From assembly GCF_008630915.1 (NCBI RefSeq), contig NZ_CP043909.1:3286001-3350000 (forward strand): a stretch of DNA of 64,000 nucleotides, given 5' to 3'. The translations under genes were made by a program, and so were the position numbers. Numbering within the stretch: the first letter of the stretch is position 1; every line of letters starts with the position of its first letter. The notes beneath the pieces are model-generated. The model saw only the letters and a list, made by a program, of their open reading frames with translations, was not told the DNA's origin and did no database searches. This document shows, piece by piece, positions 59,268-64,000 of this stretch. The DNA comes from Acinetobacter suaedae. GTDB lineage: Bacteria; Pseudomonadota; Gammaproteobacteria; Pseudomonadales; Moraxellaceae.

Positions 59268-61211
59268 ATGGCAAAAATTATTGGTATTGACTTAGGTACT
59301 ACCAACTCATGTGTTGCTGTACTTGAAGGCGATAAAGTAAAAGTAATTGAAAACGCTGAAGGCGCACGCACAACTCCATCAATCATTGCATATAAAGATG
59401 GTGAAATCTTAGTTGGTCAATCAGCTAAACGTCAGGCTGTAACCAATCCAAAAAATACATTATTCGCAATCAAGCGTTTAATCGGTCGTCGCTACGAAGA
59501 TCAAGCGGTACAAAAAGATATCGGTCTTGTACCATACAAAATCATCAAAGCTGACAATGGCGATGCTTGGGTTGAAGTAAACGATAAAAAATTAGCACCT
59601 CAACAGATCTCTGCTGAAATCTTGAAAAAGATGAAGAAAACTGCAGAAGACTATTTAGGTGAAACAGTGACTGAAGCTGTGATCACTGTTCCTGCTTACT
59701 TTAATGATGCGCAACGTCAAGCGACAAAAGATGCAGGTAAAATCGCGGGTCTAGATGTTAAACGTATCATTAACGAACCAACTGCTGCGGCACTTGCGTT
59801 CGGTATGGACAAAAAAGAAGGCGACCGTAAAGTTGCAGTTTACGACTTAGGTGGTGGTACTTTTGACGTATCAATCATTGAAATCGCAGACCTTGATGGT
59901 GACCAACAAATCGAAGTGTTATCAACGAACGGTGATACTTTCCTTGGTGGTGAAGACTTTGATAACGCATTGATTGAATTCTTAGTTGAAGAATTTAAGA
60001 AAGAACAAAGTGTGAACTTGAAAAATGATCCACTTGCGTTACAACGTTTGAAAGAAGCAGCTGAAAAAGCAAAAATCGAGCTTTCTTCATCAAATGCAAC
60101 TGAAATCAACCTTCCATACATCACTGCTGATGCGACTGGTCCTAAACACTTAGTGATCAACGTAACGCGTGCAAAATTGGAAGCTTTGGTTGCTGATCTC
60201 GTTGCTCGTACGATTGAGCCATGTAAAATTGCACTTAAAGATGCAGGTCTTTCAACATCTGACATCTCTGACGTCATCTTGGTGGGCGGTCAGTCTCGTA
60301 TGCCGCTTGTACAACAAAAAGTACAAGAATTCTTCGGTAAAGAGCCACGTAAAGACGTGAACCCAGACGAAGCAGTTGCAATCGGTGCGGCAATTCAAGG
60401 TGCAGTATTGTCTGGTGACAAGAATGACGTATTACTTCTTGATGTAACACCATTAACACTTGGTATTGAAACAATGGGTGGTGTATTAACACCAATCATT
60501 GAGAAAAACACTACGATTCCTGCGAAGAAATCACAAGTGTTCTCTACAGCAGCTGACAACCAACCTGCAGTAGATATTTCAGTTTACCAAGGTGAACGTA
60601 AGATGGCTCAACAAAACAAATTGTTGGGTAACTTCCAGTTAGGCGACATCCCACCTGCTCCACGTGGTGTGCCACAAATTGAAGTATCATTTGACATCAA
60701 TGCCGATGGTATTTTGAAAGTGTCTGCGAAAGACAAGAGTACTGGTAAAGAGCAATCGATTCAGATTAAAGCAAACTCAGGTTTATCTGATGCTGAAATC
60801 GAAGCGATGATTAAAGATGCTGAAGCGAATGCTGAAGAAGATCGTAAGTTCGAAGAACTAGCAAAAGCACGTAACGAAGCAGATGCTTTAGTTGCTAGCT
60901 CAAATAAAGCAGTGAAAGATCTTGGTGACAAAGTGACTGAAGATGAAAAAACTGCAATCGCTACTGCGGTTTCTGAGCTTGAAGCAGCAACTAAAGAAAA
61001 TGATGTTGAAGCAATCAAAGCAAAAACTGAAGCTTTACAAAACATCTTGATGCCTATCACTCAACGTGCTTATGAACAAGCACAGGGTGCTGGTGGCGCA
61101 GAAGGTTTTGATCCAAATGCATTCCAAGGTGGTGATGCTGGTCAACAACAAAAAGCGGACGATGGCGTTGTAGATGCTGAGTTCACTGAAGTAAAAGATG
61201 ACAAAAAATAA
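59268..61211 (+). CDS. dnaK: Chaperone DnaK (Hsp70)
   Basis: The 647-residue protein begins [20 protein letters not shown] (Hsp70 signature 1), has [14 protein letters not shown] (signature 2, about 190) and [17 protein letters not shown] (signature 3, about 335), then the substrate-binding domain and a disordered Gly/Gln tail ending in the acidic [12 protein letters not shown]. It follows grpE with a separate heat-shock promoter and ends with a strong terminator. dnaJ is not adjacent here. Confidence 0.98.
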   Translation: MAKIIGIDLGTTNSCVAVLEGDKVKVIENAEGARTTPSIIAYKDGEILVGQSAKRQAVTNPKNTLFAIKRLIGRRYEDQAVQKDIGLVPYKIIKADNGDAWVEVNDKKLAPQQISAEILKKMKKTAEDYLGETVTEAVITVPAYFNDAQRQATKDAGKIAGLDVKRIINEPTAAALAFGMDKKEGDRKVAVYDLGGGTFDVSIIEIADLDGDQQIEVLSTNGDTFLGGEDFDNALIEFLVEEFKKEQSVNLKNDPLALQRLKEAAEKAKIELSSSNATEINLPYITADATGPKHLVINVTRAKLEALVADLVARTIEPCKIALKDAGLSTSDISDVILVGGQSRMPLVQQKVQEFFGKEPRKDVNPDEAVAIGAAIQGAVLSGDKNDVLLLDVTPLTLGIETMGGVLTPIIEKNTTIPAKKSQVFSTAADNQPAVDISVYQGERKMAQQNKLLGNFQLGDIPPAPRGVPQIEVSFDINADGILKVSAKDKSTGKEQSIQIKANSGLSDAEIEAMIKDAEANAEEDRKFEELAKARNEADALVASSNKAVKDLGDKVTEDEKTAIATAVSELEAATKENDVEAIKAKTEALQNILMPITQRAYEQAQGAGGAEGFDPNAFQGGDAGQQQKADDGVVDAEFTEVKDDKK

Positions 61212-61222
61212 TTTGTCTCTTT

Positions 61223-61252
61223 AAAAAAACCGCGCGAATGCGCGGTTTTTTT
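61223..61252. terminator. Bidirectional terminator after dnaK
   Basis: CCGCGC and GCGCGG pair around GAAT, with A7 before and T7 after, so it serves both dnaK and the convergent hydrolase gene. Confidence 0.92.
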
Positions 61253-61257
61253 ATGCA

Positions 61258-62142
61258 TTAAACTTCTGTAGCTTGATCAAAATACAATTCACCCAAAATC
61301 GGCATAAATAATGGCTCTACTCCACAAGCTTTAATTTCGTCTAAAAACTCAGGAATATTCACACCAGGTAATAATTGTGGTGGTTGATCAATCGGCGTTA
61401 CCATCGTATCCCAATGACACGGAATAATATATTTTGGCTTGAGGAGTCTTACGACATCCTTAACATAGTTTGGACGATATTTACGCCCAATGGCACATAA
61501 GCAAACAATATCTGCCTGTCTCCCCTGCAATTCTTGTTCAATAAAATCAGCTGAATCAATATGTACTACAGTCAATTTGCCTGTATTAATCCACCAATTA
61601 AACACTTGACCATGCCGTAGGTGATGAAATTTCGGTGGATAAGGTGGCGGTGTGGTCATATCACCTGGTAAAGGAACACGACCAAAAAGGGCTTTGCCAT
61701 GAATCGAAGGCAACCCAACAACTTGCCATTTACCACATTCAATAATTTCCCGTCCTTTTGTTTCAAGCATTTGCTGTTCAGACAAACCTGCCGATCGTGC
61801 ATACATTAAACTCGCTCGAGCACCAATTAATCGTGCCCCTGTTTGTTTACATACTTCAGGCGCATCCAAGATATGATCATAATGTGCATGTCCAATTAAC
61901 ACGTCATCTGCATGTGGGATATATTGTTGAACCAATCCTGGATCACTGAGTAAAGGTTGAGTCAATGTATGCCATAGACTAGGACGACTAATAAAAGGAT
62001 CAAGTACGACTGTACGATTACGATCTGAAAGGATAAAACCCGCTGTACCTAAATATTTAATGGCTAAACTCTCAGTACTAGCTAAGGCTGGTGACATGGC
62101 TGACCATGTTATATCAGGTTTTTTGAGTAAATATTTCAGCAT
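61258..62142 (-). CDS. UlaG/NAPE-PLD-like MBL-fold hydrolase
   Basis: The 294-residue cytoplasmic protein has an intact metallo-hydrolase motif IGHAHYDHILD (HxHxDH, near residue 84), LGTAGFILSDRN with VVLDPFIS at the N-terminus, VVHIDSADF and PKYIIPCHWDTM as later ligand regions. These fit the beta-lactamase-superfamily group of UlaG and NAPE-PLD-like enzymes. The substrate is unknown. It is convergent with dnaK. Confidence 0.85.
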   Translation of the reverse strand: MLKYLLKKPDITWSAMSPALASTESLAIKYLGTAGFILSDRNRTVVLDPFISRPSLWHTLTQPLLSDPGLVQQYIPHADDVLIGHAHYDHILDAPEVCKQTGARLIGARASLMYARSAGLSEQQMLETKGREIIECGKWQVVGLPSIHGKALFGRVPLPGDMTTPPPYPPKFHHLRHGQVFNWWINTGKLTVVHIDSADFIEQELQGRQADIVCLCAIGRKYRPNYVKDVVRLLKPKYIIPCHWDTMVTPIDQPPQLLPGVNIPEFLDEIKACGVEPLFMPILGELYFDQATEV

Positions 62143-62309
62143 TTTTATTCCTTGATCTTTTTATTTATTCATTTAATTTAAGGCATTAAAGCAAAAATCA
62201 GTAATGGGATGATATCATTTTCCGATACTTGCTATTTTTTTGTTATAGTCTGAGCAGCAAGCACGATTATTTAACTCAATTGAGCGTCGTAATTTCAGAA
62301 GAAAGTAAA

Positions 62310-63221
62310 ATGGTCCGTTTGTTGTTTTTTTTAGGATTACTCCTCCTCATTTTATGGTCTGGCTATCAAAGCCATCAGCACCCTCAACTCAAATTTAACT
62401 CCCTGCTTGATCGCATGACGCATCCTTTTGATACACGCCTTCGCTATCGCATTGCAGAAGTTGATCCTCGTTTTAAACTCAGCCTAGAACAAGTACAAGA
62501 AATTAGCCAACAAGCAGCTAAAATTTGGAAAGATGGAACTGGTCGAGATTACTTTGTATATGACCCCAATGCGCAATTAGCCATTCATTTGATCTATGAT
62601 GAGCGACAAATTGAAAGTGAGCAGCGTCGCACTCACTTGAACCAGCTTGAAGCAAATCAACAGCAATGGCGAAATAAAAAACAGCAACTAGATCATATTG
62701 AACAAGAACTACTCGAAACCAAACAATATCTAAACTTAAAACGTCAACAACTAGATCAGCAAATCCAACAATATAATCAAGAGAAAAGAACTGCGCATCT
62801 CAACCCGATGACAGGTGCTTATCAACAGCATCTCAAAGAAAAACAGCAAAACTTACAGTACAATATAGAAACATTAAAACAGGAAGTGAGTGAATTTAAT
62901 CAGAAAATAAGTAAATTAAATCAAAAGGTTGATGAACTTAATGCGCTTGACCAACAATTACATGATTCGGTCAAAGAATACAAACAACGATTTCAACCTC
63001 ACTTATTTCATAAAGGTCTATTTAACGGGAAACAGATTATTATCTATGAATTTGAATCCATAGATGATTTACGCTTAACTCTCGCACACGAGTTTGGCCA
63101 TGCATTAGGATTACAACATACTGATGACCCCACAGCATTAATGCACCCGATCTTGAAAGAACAAAACTTTACTGACTTTCGCTTAACCCAAACAGATCGT
63201 GACCTACTGAAGGCGAGATAG
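62310..63221 (+). CDS. Membrane-anchored matrixin-like zinc protease with coiled coil
   Basis: The 303-residue protein has one N-terminal membrane segment (MVRLLFFLGLLLLILWSGY), a conserved RIAEVDPRFKLSLEQVQEIS segment near residue 49, a Gln-rich coiled coil (about 105-225), and a C-terminal metzincin motif HEFGHALGLQHTDDPTALMH (HExxHxxGxxH plus Met-turn). It is probably a periplasmic-facing protease. I start it at 62310; the frame opens 27 codons earlier without signal character. A second gene of the same architecture begins at 63652, so this is a tandem duplication. Confidence 0.85.
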   Translation: MVRLLFFLGLLLLILWSGYQSHQHPQLKFNSLLDRMTHPFDTRLRYRIAEVDPRFKLSLEQVQEISQQAAKIWKDGTGRDYFVYDPNAQLAIHLIYDERQIESEQRRTHLNQLEANQQQWRNKKQQLDHIEQELLETKQYLNLKRQQLDQQIQQYNQEKRTAHLNPMTGAYQQHLKEKQQNLQYNIETLKQEVSEFNQKISKLNQKVDELNALDQQLHDSVKEYKQRFQPHLFHKGLFNGKQIIIYEFESIDDLRLTLAHEFGHALGLQHTDDPTALMHPILKEQNFTDFRLTQTDRDLLKAR

Positions 63222-63651
63222 ATACCATAAAATCTCGGACTGTTTTATAGAACTTGTCACAAGACTTCAACTACTTCTGATACGTTAAGATAAGCAAATA
63301 TATAACTCACAGCTAAAACAACCAGCGACCTTTAATGTCACAAATAAACAATTTTTCATCTAAATGTAAAAAGCTTTTCAGTTTTTAATTTTTTTTACAA
63401 AAGATAACAATTGGGCGTTTTTCTACATGTTTTATTGATGAATCCGCACAATAAAAATTAATTAATTGATTTTTATAAACTTATAAAAGAAAAATTCGAA
63501 GAATTCTGGATTTTACATTCTGTATATTATTCGATCTATTATTTCCTTTCTTCTAATAAAATCACAATTTTTATTTTATTTATTAATTAGATAGCATTTT
63601 GACCAGTCTAAAAATTTACCCAAAAATAAGTTTTATTTTGGGGAAAAGACC
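63222..63651. other. AT-rich gap between the protease paralogues
   Basis: No gene is seen. Near the right end CCCAAAAATAA and TTATTTTGGGG (63620-63644) can pair with one bulge; the right arm includes the GGGGAAAAG ribosome site of the next gene, so the hairpin could limit its translation. Confidence 0.5.
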
Positions 63652-64000
63652 ATGCGAAATTTAATTATAGCGCTCTGTACCGTTACATGTTCTTACATGG
63701 GAATACCTCAACAAAGTCATGCTCAAAACACCCCACATACGCATCATCACAAAACAATTCAAACACCTATATTTTATCGTGTTGCAGAGGTTGATCCTCG
63801 CTTTAATTTGAGCATGCAGCAAGTGATTCAACTTACCCAACAAGCAGCAGATATTTGGCACCAAGAAACAGGTAAACAACATTTCATTTATGATCCTAAC
63901 GCTACTTTTAGCATCCATCTAGTTTATGATGAACGGCAACAACAAAGTCATTATCGCCTCCAAAATCTTGATCAACTTCATCAACAGCAACAACAATGGG
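63652..64000 (+). CDS. Second matrixin-like protease paralogue, 5' part
   Basis: The frame starts at ATG 63652 behind GGGGAAAAG and runs off the right edge (116 residues seen). It begins MRNLIIALCTVTCSYMGIPQ, a likely signal peptide ending near SHA-Q, then a His-rich stretch (HTHHHK). RVAEVDPRFNLSMQQVIQLT, FIYDPNATFSIHLVYDERQ and a Gln-rich start of a coiled coil align with the preceding gene. The protease motif would lie beyond the window, so catalytic integrity cannot be checked. Unlike copy 1 it may be secreted rather than anchored. Confidence 0.82.
   Translation, partial: MRNLIIALCTVTCSYMGIPQQSHAQNTPHTHHHKTIQTPIFYRVAEVDPRFNLSMQQVIQLTQQAADIWHQETGKQHFIYDPNATFSIHLVYDERQQQSHYRLQNLDQLHQQQQQW

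Overview
The window is chromosomal DNA from a gammaproteobacterium of the genus Acinetobacter, probably the A. calcoaceticus-baumannii complex or a close relative. The evidence is the low-GC coding style, the capsule (K) locus layout with divergent wza-wzb-wzc and gna modules next to FKBP genes and murJ, and the rrn operon with Ile and Ala tRNAs. Two copies of one 16-bp parS-type sequence, in opposite orientation at 33646 and 54073, together with the rrn operon, suggest an origin-proximal position. No search was run, so species and family assignments rest on recognised motifs and gene order.

Region 1 (1-12.5 kb) is one end of a capsule locus. Reading left from 6.8 kb are genes for a UDP-linked 2,3-diacetamido uronic acid (gna, dgaA, dgaB, dgaC), a UDP-GlcNAc 2-epimerase, the flippase wzx and the start of another gene. 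Reading right are the export and tyrosine-kinase genes wza-wzb-wzc and two FKBP isomerases. An AT-rich gene for a secreted protein of unknown function (12.6-13.8 kb) lies between the capsule module and murJ.

Region 2 (13.8-36 kb) is mostly housekeeping and metabolism: murJ, ampD, nadC, a TAT-exported phospholipase C preceded by a 47-residue lipoprotein gene, rph, a DesBC-like desaturase pair facing a DesT-like repressor with visible operators, dsbA, ubiG-gph-SDR, an RcnB-like gene, argA, and a sulfonate-use operon (two ssuA genes, ssuD, ssuC, ssuB) followed by a RutR-like regulator.

Region 3 (36.3-39.3 kb) is a small accessory island with three XerC/XerD (pdif-like) sites. It holds a HigB toxin, a HigA antitoxin fused to an ImmA/IrrE-type metallopeptidase, and an Abi_C/HEPN abortive-infection gene. 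It looks like the plasmid pdif modules of Acinetobacter, but sits in the chromosome.

Region 4 (39.3-64 kb) holds a nucleosidase, a TDT-family exporter, ribF-ileS-lspA-fkpB and an FMN reductase. Next comes a candidate Csr/Rsm sponge RNA (about 46968-47090): four hairpins, each with an AGGA(A/T) loop, behind a GacA-type box. Then come a gene of 18-residue repeats, a complete rrn operon on the minus strand, ppiA, an esterase, two small lipoproteins, a metallo-beta-lactamase-fold protein with altered ligands opposite a LysR gene, grpE and dnaK with heat-shock promoters, an UlaG-like hydrolase, and a tandem pair of coiled-coil metzincin-like proteases, the second cut by the window edge.
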